DNA of 64,000 nucleotides from Actinoplanes solisilvae (GTDB lineage Bacteria > Actinomycetota > Actinomycetes > Mycobacteriales > Micromonosporaceae). Shown piece by piece: positions 15,642 to 23,874 of this stretch. The notes under the pieces were generated by a model. The model did not search any database and had not been told where the DNA came from. It saw only the letters and a list, made by a program, of their open reading frames with translations. A program made the translations under genes and the position numbers. Each line of letters begins with the position of its first letter. The first letter of the stretch is position 1. Where the stretch lies: assembly GCF_003999975.1 (NCBI RefSeq), contig NZ_RJAC01000007.1:186001-250000 (forward strand), given 5' to 3'.

Positions 15642-18600
15642 TCAGCGGCTGTGTGCTGGGGTTCGCAGGATCGTGTCTACCGCGTTGCGGACGGCATCGA
15701 TTTCGGGATGTAGTGCCGCCAAGGCCTCGACCGCCGCGTCCATATCGCCTGTGCGGCCTTGGTCTTCCAGCAGGCCGCAGGCGTCGGCGGCGGTGGCGGC
15801 TCCGATGTTGGCCATGATGCCTTTGAGCTGGTGGGCCTCGTTGCGCAGCGCGGAAGCGTCGTCCAGGGCCAGCGCCTGGCTGATCGTCTCCAGGTGCCCG
15901 GGAATGCGATCGATCATCGATCGCAGCAAGCGTTCGATCACCGGGGCGCTCTCGGCCGGGTCGGGTCCGCGCAACTGGTTCAGCCGGGCCTCGATCTGCC
16001 CGACGATCGGGCATTCCGCAGCGGGCGGCGCCGCCCAGCGGGCCAGCGCCCCGGCCACGTCCGACGTGACCAGCGGCTTGGCGATGTGCTCGTCCATGCC
16101 CGCCTGCAGGCAGCGGGCCCGGTCCTCGGCCAGCGCGCTCGCCGTCAACGCGATGATCGGCACGTGCCGGTCGGCACCCTCCAGCCGGCGGATCTCGGCC
16201 GTCGCCGCGTAGCCGTCCATCTCGGGCATCAGGCAGTCCATGAAGACGAGCTGATAGTCCCGGTCGGTAGCCATCCGCACCGCCTCGCGCCCGTTGGTCG
16301 CGATGTCCGCGCTGTAGCCCAGGTTTGCCAGGATGCCCAGGGCCACTGTCCGGTTGATGTCGTTGTCCTCGACCAGCAGCACGTGACCACGCCCGGGTGC
16401 CGCCGTCGCGGGCGCCGAGGCCGGCTCGTCGACCGAGGTCAGCACCCCGACCAGCGCGTCGTAGAGCTGCGACTGCCGCAACGGTTTGGTGAACGCCGCC
16501 GACACCACGTCCGGGTCCGGTTCCGACGGCAGAGCCTGCGGGTTGTCAGTCAGCAGAATCGTCTTCGGCACCGGCGTACCATCCGGCGCGGGGGTCCGTA
16601 CGCCCGCTGTGTGCACGTCTTGAATCACCAGGTCGATCGGCCGGCCGGTCGCGGCGGCGTCGCGCAGCATCTCGTACGCCGCCTCGCCGCTGTCGACCCC
16701 GGTCGCCTGCATCGACCAGGCCCCGAGCTGGTCGACGAGCACCGCCCGGTCGCGCTCGTCCTGGTCGACGATGATGACTCGCAGGCCGTCGAGCGCATGG
16801 CTGTCGGACAGGTCCACACCGGCCCGCGCCGCCCGCAGCGTCACCGCGAACCAGAACGTGCTGCCCTGCCCTGGTTCGCTGTGAACGCCGATCTCCCCGC
16901 CCATCAGCTCGACCAGATCGCGTGAGATGGCCAGCCCCAGCCCGGTGCCGCCGAAACGCCGGGTCGTGCCCGCGTCGGCCTGCGTGAACGGTTCGAACAG
17001 CTTCTCCTGCTGATGCCGGTCGATCCCGATGCCGGTGTCGCGCACCTCGAACCGTACGGGAACGGCGTCGGGACCGGCGGGAATCGAGGCGTCCGGCTTG
17101 ACCGTGATCGAGACGGAGCCGTACGCGGTGAATTTGATCGCGTTGCCGGCCAGGTTGAGCAGCACCTGGCGCAGCTTGGCCGCGTCCCCGCTGACGGTCG
17201 CGGGCAAAGTGGCGTCGCACCCGCCGCTGACCGAGACCGAGCTGGCCGTTCCGGGCGGCGCGACCAGGGCGACCACGTCGTCGACGAGGCGGGGGAGCTG
17301 GAAGTTGGTGTCCTCGAGCAGCACCTTGCCGGCTTCGAGTTTCGAGAAGTCGAGCACGTCGTTGATGACCGACAGCAGCGCCGACCCGGCCGTGCTGATG
17401 CCCTCGGCGTACCGGCGCTGTTGATCGTCGAGTGTGGAGCCGAGAAGCAGGCCGGTGAGACCGATGACGCCGTTCATCGGTGTGCGGATCTCGTGACTCA
17501 TCGACGCCAGGAACTGCGACTTGAGCCGGGCCGTCTCGATCGCCTGGTCGCGGGCCTGACCCAGGGCCTGCTCGGTCTCGAGGCGGGCGCTGATGTCGCG
17601 GGCGAACGCGTGCAGGTGTGCCGCGCTGTCGTGCCGGATGCGCCACATGGTCAGCTCGACCGGCAGCTCGTGCCCGTCGTGGTGCAGCGCGACGAGTTCG
17701 GTCGGGCGGTCGAGCAGCCACTCCCACTCGCGCTGCAGGAAGCGGCGCAGCGCGGAACGGTAGCGGCGCGGCAGCACGGTGTCGGCCACGTTGCGTCCGA
17801 CGATCTGGTCGTGGGGCCAGCCGAAGACCTGTTCGGCCTGGTGATTCCACTCGAGGATCACGCCGTGCGGGTCCATCGTGAAGAACGGGTCGGCGGCCGC
17901 CGCCATGATCATCTCTAGCTGTTCGCGCTCGACCCGCAGCCGGTTCTCGGCCTCGACGCGCGCGGTGATGTCGTGCGCGACCGTCGACGCCCCGATGATG
18001 CGCCCGTCGTCGTCGCGCATCGGCGCCATGCTCAGCGACACCTCGATGATGCGGCCGTCCTTGCGCATGCGCTGCGTCTCGTGCTGGGGCAGGGTCAGCC
18101 CACGGTTGACCCGTCCGAGCAGGTGCTTCTCCTCGTCGAGCCGGTCGGGCGGCAGCAGCCGGGTGACGTCGTGGCCGATCATCTCCTCGGCGGTGTAGCC
18201 GTAGAGGCGCTCGGCGCCCGAGTTCCACGTCTGGATCGTGCCGTCGAGCGCCTTGCTGACGATCGCGTCGTTGGAGGCCTCGACGATCGCGGCCAGCCGG
18301 GCGTTCGTGTGGGCCTGCAGCCGGCGCGCGGTCACGTCCTGGATCGCGGCCAGCACCATCGTCTTGCCCTCGGCCTGCACGGGGGAGAGGCTGACGTCGA
18401 CCGGGAACTCGCTGCCGTCCTTGCGTTGCGCGGTCAGCAGCATGCCCTCGCCCATCGGCCGGGCCGACGGGGTGGAGAAGTAACGGTTGCGGTGCTGCAC
18501 GTGGACCTTGCGGCTGGCCCCGGGCACCAGCGTCTCGATCGCGGCGCCCACCATCTCGTCGCGGCGATAGCGGAACAGTTCGACCGCACGGTTGTTGGCG

Positions 18601-19115
18601 TGCACGATCCGCCCGTCGCTGCTCACGCAGACCATCGCCTCGGGCGAGGCGTCGAGCAGGCTGCGGAATTTGCCCTCGGCGAGGCGCATCTGGGTGACGT
18701 CGACCCCCGAACCGAAGATCGCGTACGGGCGGCCGCGCCCGTCACGCAGGGCATGCAAGGTCGTCACGAACCAGCGTCCGTCGAGCTCCTCCTCGAAGGC
18801 GACCGGGCCGCGGCCGGTCAGCACGTCCCGCTCATGCCGATGGATCTCGGTGATCCGCTCGGGCGCGTGCAACTCGTGGTCGTAGCGCCCGATCGCGCCG
18901 CTGATGCCGTGCAGCCGCTCATAGGCAGGGCTGACTATCCGGTAGCGCCCGTCGAGCGTCTTGACGAAAGCCGGCGCTTGCGCCTCCTCATGAAGAGCGG
19001 CGAGATGGGCGTACGACTCCAGGCGGTGACGGTTGTTGCGTCGGGCGAGCCGCCATCCGGCCCAGATCAGACCGCCCGCGGCGGCTGCGGCGGCGGCGAC
19101 GTGTCGGCTGCTCAC
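15642..19115 (-). CDS. multi-PAS hybrid sensor histidine kinase with two receivers and HPt
   Basis: A 1157-residue hybrid kinase. A short N-terminal TM helix (about 5-25) is followed by four PAS domains (about 40-150, 155-270, 285-400, 410-525), HisKA with His541 in SMSHEIRTPMNG, HATPase (DTGIGID, RFGGTGLGLAIS), a degenerate receiver (about 800-915; candidate Asp in LVIQDVHTAG), a canonical receiver with Asp960 (LVFMDCLMPEMDG) and a C-terminal HPt with His1095 (NEAHQLKGI). The complete phosphorelay is therefore within one protein; the output protein is not encoded next to it. Start GTG 19115 was chosen over an upstream ATG (19166) because the intervening codons are AT-rich with TTA, ATA, AGA and CTA. 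Divergent from the second hybrid kinase. Confidence 0.88.
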   Translation of the reverse strand: MSSRHVAAAAAAAGGLIWAGWRLARRNNRHRLESYAHLAALHEEAQAPAFVKTLDGRYRIVSPAYERLHGISGAIGRYDHELHAPERITEIHRHERDVLTGRGPVAFEEELDGRWFVTTLHALRDGRGRPYAIFGSGVDVTQMRLAEGKFRSLLDASPEAMVCVSSDGRIVHANNRAVELFRYRRDEMVGAAIETLVPGASRKVHVQHRNRYFSTPSARPMGEGMLLTAQRKDGSEFPVDVSLSPVQAEGKTMVLAAIQDVTARRLQAHTNARLAAIVEASNDAIVSKALDGTIQTWNSGAERLYGYTAEEMIGHDVTRLLPPDRLDEEKHLLGRVNRGLTLPQHETQRMRKDGRIIEVSLSMAPMRDDDGRIIGASTVAHDITARVEAENRLRVEREQLEMIMAAAADPFFTMDPHGVILEWNHQAEQVFGWPHDQIVGRNVADTVLPRRYRSALRRFLQREWEWLLDRPTELVALHHDGHELPVELTMWRIRHDSAAHLHAFARDISARLETEQALGQARDQAIETARLKSQFLASMSHEIRTPMNGVIGLTGLLLGSTLDDQQRRYAEGISTAGSALLSVINDVLDFSKLEAGKVLLEDTNFQLPRLVDDVVALVAPPGTASSVSVSGGCDATLPATVSGDAAKLRQVLLNLAGNAIKFTAYGSVSITVKPDASIPAGPDAVPVRFEVRDTGIGIDRHQQEKLFEPFTQADAGTTRRFGGTGLGLAISRDLVELMGGEIGVHSEPGQGSTFWFAVTLRAARAGVDLSDSHALDGLRVIIVDQDERDRAVLVDQLGAWSMQATGVDSGEAAYEMLRDAAATGRPIDLVIQDVHTAGVRTPAPDGTPVPKTILLTDNPQALPSEPDPDVVSAAFTKPLRQSQLYDALVGVLTSVDEPASAPATAAPGRGHVLLVEDNDINRTVALGILANLGYSADIATNGREAVRMATDRDYQLVFMDCLMPEMDGYAATAEIRRLEGADRHVPIIALTASALAEDRARCLQAGMDEHIAKPLVTSDVAGALARWAAPPAAECPIVGQIEARLNQLRGPDPAESAPVIERLLRSMIDRIPGHLETISQALALDDASALRNEAHQLKGIMANIGAATAADACGLLEDQGRTGDMDAAVEALAALHPEIDAVRNAVDTILRTPAHSR

Positions 19116-19188
19116 GGTCAATAACCGTACAAGGGATGAATCCTGCTTTAGTCTTATAACGGACATGAGCAGATGAGGAGAGCCGCCT

Positions 19189-21186
19189 GTGGCGACGGTG
19201 ATGGTCGTCGACGATGTGGCCGCCAACCGCGACATCGTCCGGATGCTGCTGGGCTATCGCGGGCACGACGTGATCGAGGCCCACGACGGCGCCGAGGCGC
19301 TGCGGCTGGCCCATCTGCACCACCCCGACGTCGTCGTCTCCGACGTGCTGATGCCCGGCATCGACGGGCTCGAGCTCGTGCACCGGTTGCGCACCGACGA
19401 CGACGAGCTGGCCGCCCAGGCGCCGGTGATCTTCTACACGGCCAACTACCTGGAGCCCGAGACCCGGCCGATCGCCGAGGCGTGCGGGGTCAGCCAGGTC
19501 GTACTGCGCTCGCAGGACCCGCACGAACTGCTCGACGCGGTCGACGCGGCCCTGGCCGGCGGGCCCGTCTCGATCGACGCGGTGCCCTCCGGCGACTTCG
19601 CCCAGGCCCACGTGCAGGCGGTCAACGCCAAGCTGATCGAGAAGGTGCGCGCCCTGCACCACACCGAGCGGCGCTTCGAGGCGATGGCCGTGGCCTCGCC
19701 GGTCGGCATCGCCCTGCTCGACGCGGACGGCGAGGCCGACTACATCAACCCCCGTCTGGCCGAGATCATGCGTACGCCGATGGCCGACCTTCTCGGCCGG
19801 GGCTGGCTGGCCTGTCTCGACGCCGCCGCGCGCCGCGACGCCCTCGACCTGCTGCGCGGCAACGCGACCGAGCGCCGGTTCACCCACCGCATCGACCTGC
19901 CCGACGGCACCGCCCGCTACCTGCGCCTGCAACTGCGCCACATCCAGGACGACGACGCCGAACTGGCCGGCGGCGTGCTCATGGTCGACGACGTCTCCGA
20001 CGTGGTGGCGGCCGAGGAGCGCCTGCGCGACGAGTCGCAGCGCCGCCAGGACGAGACCCGCCGCCGCGACGCCGAGCGCCTCGACAGCCTGCGGCGCATG
20101 GCCGGCGGCGCCGCGCACGACTTCAACAACATTTTGGGCGCGATCCTCGGATACACCGCGCTCGCGCTGGAATCGATCGAGGAGGCCGACGGGCAGATCC
20201 CGGCCCCGGTCTCGGCCAGCCTGCTCGCCGACCTCGACCAGGTCGTCAAGGGCGGCGAACGGGCCAAGGCGCTCACCCAGCAGCTCCTGGCGTTCGGCCG
20301 GCGCGAGATCACCCAGCCGACCACGTTCGCCCTCAACGACCTGGTCCGCGACCTTACGGCGACGCTGCGTGAGACCGCCGGGACGGCCGAGGTCACGCTG
20401 CAACTCTCGGCCGGACCGATCGACGTGCGGGCCGATCCGCGCCAGATCAGCCAGGTGCTGGTCAACCTGGTCACCAACAGCTGCGACGCGATGCCCGACG
20501 GCGGGGCGATCACCGTCGCGACCGCCGTCTCGGACGCCGGGGACGCGGTCGTGACGATCAGTGACACCGGCAGCGGCATGGACGCGGACGTGCTGGACCG
20601 CGCGTTCGAGCCGTTCTACACGACAAAACGGTCAACCGGCACGGCCGGCCTCGGTCTCTCCACGGCCCACGGCATCGTCAGTCAGGCCGGCGGCCAGCTC
20701 TCCCTGTCCTCGGTCCCCGGCCAGGGCACCACGGCAACCATCAAACTTCCCGCCGTACGGGACCAGGCCGCCCCCGTCACCCCGGCGCCCACGGTCGCGC
20801 CCGCTCAGGGTGGCGGCGAGACGCTGCTGCTGGTCGACGACGAGCCCGACCTGCGCGAGGTGACCGCCCGCTTCCTGGGCGGCGCCGGTTACCGCGTGCT
20901 GTCGGCGGCGGACGCGGCCGAGGCCCTGCGCCTGCTCGACCGCCACGACCACAAGATCGCCGCGATGATCACCGACGTGGTGATGCCCGGCATGAACGGC
21001 CGCCAGCTCGCCCGCGTGGCCAAGCAGCGCCGCCCCGAGCTGCGCGTGGTCTTCGTGTCCGGCTTCGCCGAGGCCCTGATCGACGAGTCCGGCAACAACC
21101 TCGAACCGGACTCGCTGATCGTCGCCAAGCCCTACACCCGCGACCAGCTCCTGGCCGGAGTGCAGTCGGTGCTGCGCCAGACGTGA
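19189..21186 (+). CDS. REC-PAS-histidine kinase-REC hybrid sensor
   Basis: A 665-residue soluble hybrid kinase with no membrane helix. Order: receiver 1 (residues 1-125, DD8/9, Asp52 in VVVSDVLMPGIDG), coiled coil, PAS (about 160-280), HisKA with His310 (GGAAHDFNNILGAILGYTAL, the subtype with HDFNN common in PAS/cache kinases), HATPase (VTNSCDAMPDGG, DTGSGMD, TAGLGLSTAHGI) and receiver 2 (about 545-660, Asp596 in ITDVVMPGMNG). The N-terminal receiver suggests it is activated by phosphotransfer from another kinase, the divergent partner at 15642-19115 being the obvious candidate. Start GTG 19189 with a GAGGAG site; the stop overlaps the next start (GTGA). Confidence 0.88.
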   Translation: MATVMVVDDVAANRDIVRMLLGYRGHDVIEAHDGAEALRLAHLHHPDVVVSDVLMPGIDGLELVHRLRTDDDELAAQAPVIFYTANYLEPETRPIAEACGVSQVVLRSQDPHELLDAVDAALAGGPVSIDAVPSGDFAQAHVQAVNAKLIEKVRALHHTERRFEAMAVASPVGIALLDADGEADYINPRLAEIMRTPMADLLGRGWLACLDAAARRDALDLLRGNATERRFTHRIDLPDGTARYLRLQLRHIQDDDAELAGGVLMVDDVSDVVAAEERLRDESQRRQDETRRRDAERLDSLRRMAGGAAHDFNNILGAILGYTALALESIEEADGQIPAPVSASLLADLDQVVKGGERAKALTQQLLAFGRREITQPTTFALNDLVRDLTATLRETAGTAEVTLQLSAGPIDVRADPRQISQVLVNLVTNSCDAMPDGGAITVATAVSDAGDAVVTISDTGSGMDADVLDRAFEPFYTTKRSTGTAGLGLSTAHGIVSQAGGQLSLSSVPGQGTTATIKLPAVRDQAAPVTPAPTVAPAQGGGETLLLVDDEPDLREVTARFLGGAGYRVLSAADAAEALRLLDRHDHKIAAMITDVVMPGMNGRQLARVAKQRRPELRVVFVSGFAEALIDESGNNLEPDSLIVAKPYTRDQLLAGVQSVLRQT

Positions 21187-21540
21187 GGCCCCGGCGCTAC
21201 CGCGCCTGGTTCGCCGGGGCGGCCCTGGTGCTGCTGACGCTGGCCGCGGTGCCCGAGCCGGTGCCGCCTCGTGCCGCCGGCCCGCCCGAGCCGGGCTGCG
21301 GCTACCTGGTCGTCGTTGCGGACAACATCCCCACCACGGTGACCTGCTCGACGGAACACCATCGCCAACCCGGAGTCCTTCGTCTACGGCGCCCCCATCG
21401 AGAATCTGCGAGCGTGGGTGGAGATCGAGCCGGCCGATCTGGAACCGGGTGAGACCTACCGCCGGCACGTCCGCGGCACCGACGACCAGACCGCCTCCTG
21501 GTCCGGCTGGTGCGAGTTCACCGTCGGCACCCCGGAATGA
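21183..21540 (+). pseudogene. small secreted/membrane-anchored protein gene with a frameshift
   Basis: GTG 21183 overlaps the kinase stop. The first frame encodes a membrane or signal helix (WFAGAALVLLTLAAVPEPVP) and GCGYLVVVADNIPTTVTCST, then loses coding character. The second frame, from about 21355, encodes NTIANPESFVYGAPIENLRA and ends with TASWSGWCEFTVGTPE at 21540. Both parts join if one G of the GG at 21353-21354 is removed, giving about 118 residues. The product would be an exported small beta-rich protein with three cysteines. Translational coupling suggests a partner of the hybrid kinase, perhaps a periplasmic accessory. The shift may be a genuine mutation or a sequence error. Confidence 0.6.
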
Positions 21541-21548
21541 GCCCCGTT

Positions 21549-21576
21549 CCCCGTGGGCGCGGCAACACCCACGGGG
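21549..21576. terminator. bidirectional hairpin terminator
   Basis: A perfect 9-bp stem, CCCCGTGGG (21549-21557) with CCCACGGGG (21568-21576) and a 10-nt loop, sits between two convergent genes. Confidence 0.7.
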
Positions 21577-21586
21577 ACGATTTGTC

Positions 21587-21874
21587 TCAGCGGCGGAAAC
21601 GGGCGGGCACCCACCGGTTGCGGGCCGCCTTGGCCTTCGCCGCCCGGCGGCGCAGCAGCAGCGCGGCGATCACGCCACCGGCCACGGCCAGCACGCCGGT
21701 CGCCGGCTTCGGGTTACGCCGCACCGCACCACCAGCCCGGCGGGCCTGAGCAGGAGCAACCTCGCGAACTTTCGTAGCGCTCGCCCGCAGCGCCTCGCTG
21801 AAGCGTGGCCGGGGAGTGTCGGCCGGGTTCGGGGCGGTGAAGTCGGTGCTGCTGCCGGTCGTCTCGATGCTCAT
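21587..21874 (-). CDS. small basic membrane protein
   Basis: A 95-residue protein. The N-terminal half is polar (TGSSTDFTAPNPADTPRPRF, then a basic amphipathic helix SEALRASATKVREVAPAQAR). One transmembrane helix (about 60-75, TGVLAVAGGVIAALLL) is followed by an Arg/Lys/Ala-rich tail RRRAAKAKAARNRW. Such topology suggests a cytoplasmic-membrane-associated protein of unknown role. A run of about 285 bp without a gene separates it from the next gene; no structure was recognised there. Confidence 0.6.
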   Translation of the reverse strand: MSIETTGSSTDFTAPNPADTPRPRFSEALRASATKVREVAPAQARRAGGAVRRNPKPATGVLAVAGGVIAALLLRRRAAKAKAARNRWVPARFRR

Positions 21875-22159
21875 GGCGCTCCTCGGTGTAGAGCCGGCCG
21901 CGGCGGGGAGGAGCCGCGACCGTGCTGTACCCCCTGCGTGCCCGGCCGTCGCGATCGCCTAACCAGGAATGGAATTCATTCACCCCGCCGAACGGGGGAT
22001 GCTTGCTGTCGCGCGGCCTTTGCAGGCGCGCGGCCAGTCGTTGTGGTGCTGCTGTATGCCGTCTGTCGTGGTGATTCGGTGGTTGCTTTCGCTCCGCGTG
22101 CTCACCCGAGGGCCGCGTCGGGGTCGCTCGTGTCGGAACCGCCCTAGACTGCGTTGCTT

Positions 22160-22321
22160 GTGAACAAGCGCCTTTCCCTCGCGGTGACCGCCGGGCTTCT
22201 GCTCCTGATCGCGGCCGGGCCCGAGCCCGCGCCTCCGCAGGGCGATGCGAAGGCCTGCCGGGACTTCATCGAGCAGCACGGCGGCGAGGCGAGCTGTGCC
22301 GTGGAGAGCACACCGCGATGA
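22160..22321 (+). CDS. small secreted peptide, 53 residues
   Basis: GTG 22160 opens a 53-codon frame whose stop overlaps the next ATG (ATGA at 22318-22321). Residues 1-20 are a signal-peptide-like helix (MNKRLSLAVTAGLLLLIAAG) followed by a Pro-rich stretch and a short mature part with two cysteines (AKACRDFIEQHGGEASCAVE). A TAGACT -10-like box at 22145-22150 lies ten bases before the GTG, so the message may be nearly leaderless. Translational coupling to the nucleotidyltransferase gene supports it being real. Function unknown. Confidence 0.55.
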   Translation: MNKRLSLAVTAGLLLLIAAGPEPAPPQGDAKACRDFIEQHGGEASCAVESTPR

Positions 22322-22968
22322 ACGACCCCGTACGCGACGCGCGCGACCTCGTACTCGAGCGGTTCCCCGACGCCACGTGGGCGATGCTTACCGGCAGCGT
22401 CGTCGGCCCCGATCGTACGGCTGGGTCTGACCTTGACATTGTGGTGTTGCGGGACGAGGAGCCGGGCTTTCGGGAGAGCCTGCGGTTCCGGGGGTGGCCG
22501 GTCGAGTTGTTCGTGCACACCCCGGACCGGCTTGCGACGTTTCTCGCCAGTGAGCGCGCCAAGCGCAAGCCGAGCACGCACCGCATGCTCGCCCGTGGGG
22601 TCGTGCTGTTCGGCGACCCAGGTGACCTGGTCGCGCGTTGTGCGCGGGTGCTGGCCGATGGCCCGCCGCCCCTGACAGAGGCCGAGCGCGAGCGGCTGCG
22701 CTACGGCCTCACCGACCTCCTCGACGATCATCGGCACGCCACCGACCCCGGCGAGCGCACGGTGCTGACAGCGACCCTGTGGACGGAGGCCGCCCGAGCT
22801 GAGCTGCTGTTCTCCGGGCGGTGGGTGAGCAGTGGCAAATGGCTGCTACGCGAACAGGACCCCGGATTCGCCGAACGGTGGCTAGCGGCCCGCGACGATC
22901 CGGCCGAGCTCGCCGCCGAGGTGCTCGAGCGCGGCGGCGGCCCGCTCTTCGACGGCTATCGGATCTGA
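22318..22968 (+). CDS. nucleotidyltransferase-fold protein
   Basis: A 216-residue protein with the minimal nucleotidyltransferase signature: LTGSVVGPDRTAGSDLDIVV (residues about 23-42), matching GS-x(9-13)-D-x-D, the metal-binding pair of the Pol-beta superfamily; a third carboxylate may lie in GWPVELFVHT. The C-terminal helical part (about 115-216) resembles aminoglycoside nucleotidyltransferase-like proteins. Substrate unknown; antibiotic modification is only one possibility. Starts at an ATG overlapping the stop of the small secreted peptide. Confidence 0.7.
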   Translation: MNDPVRDARDLVLERFPDATWAMLTGSVVGPDRTAGSDLDIVVLRDEEPGFRESLRFRGWPVELFVHTPDRLATFLASERAKRKPSTHRMLARGVVLFGDPGDLVARCARVLADGPPPLTEAERERLRYGLTDLLDDHRHATDPGERTVLTATLWTEAARAELLFSGRWVSSGKWLLREQDPGFAERWLAARDDPAELAAEVLERGGGPLFDGYRI

Positions 22969-23045
22969 GGGCGTCGACTTTAGGCGAGACGTCGTCGACT
23001 TCCTGCCGCAGCGCGCGACGACCGTACGGGCTCAGACTCGGCTCT

Positions 23046-23843
23046 ATGCAGACAGTGCAGAGCCGGCCGCCCCTTGTCGTCCGCGTCGCGATCGTTCTTG
23101 GCGGGGCGACTCTCGTCTGGCTGGCCGTGCGGTGGTTCGGGGATGCTCTCTTCGGGAGCGACTACCACCGTGGCCGGCACGTGCTGTCGGCGGTTCTGAT
23201 CACCGCGCTGGTCGTGCCGCTGGTGATGGTCGCCTACCGACGGCTGGATCGGTTGCCCTGGGATGCTCTGCGCCGGGCCACTCCGCGCGGTGCGATGAAG
23301 CTGATCCTGGTCGGGGCCGCCGCCTATCTGATCCCGGCCACGCTCGCCGTCACCGGGTTCCTGTTGCTGGGGCGGCTGAGCGTCGGGCTTGACGTCTCAC
23401 CGGTACGAGCGCTGGGATCCGTTCTGGCTCTGGTCGTGTTGGTCTTCTTCTACGAGGCGCTGCCCGAGGAGCTCATCTTCCGCGGTTACCTCTTCCGCAA
23501 CCTGGCGACCGCCCTGCCGACCTGGGCCGTCGTCCTCGTCCAGGCGCTGCTGTTCACGCTGTTCGGCGTGGCCGTCGGCGCCGCGGGAAGCATCGAGCGG
23601 GTTCTCATCTTCTTCGGCTTCGCCATCGTGCAGGGCATCCTGCGAGCGGTCACCGGATCACTTTTCGTAGCCGTCGGGTTCCATCTCGCCTTTCAGGTCT
23701 GCGAGCAGATCGTCGGGCCGCACTGGAACCTGATCTTCATCGACGACCTTTCCCTGTTGCAGAATCTCGTGCTCGGGCTGATCCCGCTGACGCTGGGGGT
23801 GGCCACCGCGCAGATCCTGATGAGGCGGCGACCCGCTATGTGA
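23046..23843 (+). CDS. CPBP-family intramembrane metalloprotease
   Basis: A 265-residue polytopic membrane protein with about seven helices. Motif 1 is Glu141-Glu142-x3-Arg146 in EALPEELIFRGYLF. Motif 2 (FxxxH) and motif 3 region is VGFHLAFQVCEQIVG. These are the catalytic residues of the CAAX protease/bacteriocin-processing (Abi, Rce1-like) family. Start ATG 23046 was chosen because upstream codons are arginine-rich and not coding-like. Physiological substrate unknown. Lies just ahead of the iron importer but is separated by the iron box and probably not co-regulated. Confidence 0.82.
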   Translation: MQTVQSRPPLVVRVAIVLGGATLVWLAVRWFGDALFGSDYHRGRHVLSAVLITALVVPLVMVAYRRLDRLPWDALRRATPRGAMKLILVGAAAYLIPATLAVTGFLLLGRLSVGLDVSPVRALGSVLALVVLVFFYEALPEELIFRGYLFRNLATALPTWAVVLVQALLFTLFGVAVGAAGSIERVLIFFGFAIVQGILRAVTGSLFVAVGFHLAFQVCEQIVGPHWNLIFIDDLSLLQNLVLGLIPLTLGVATAQILMRRRPAM

Positions 23844-23855
23844 ACCGGGCGCACG

Positions 23856-23874
23856 TTAGGTTAGCCTCACCTCA
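23856..23874 (+). promoter_or_regulatory. iron box (IdeR/DtxR-type operator)
   Basis: TTAGGTTAGCCTCACCTCA matches the 19-bp actinobacterial iron-box consensus TTAGGTTAGSCTAACCTAA at 17 of 19 positions. Its last base is the A of the ATG at 23874. Fe2+-loaded IdeR/DmdR bound here would block initiation of the importer operon. Confidence 0.88.

Noticed and set aside
15642..19235. Longer form of the large hybrid kinase starting at 19235 or 19166
   Set aside because: Codons between 19166 and 19116 include TTA, ATA, AGA and CTA, unlike the rest of the gene, so they are non-coding; GTG 19115 is preferred.
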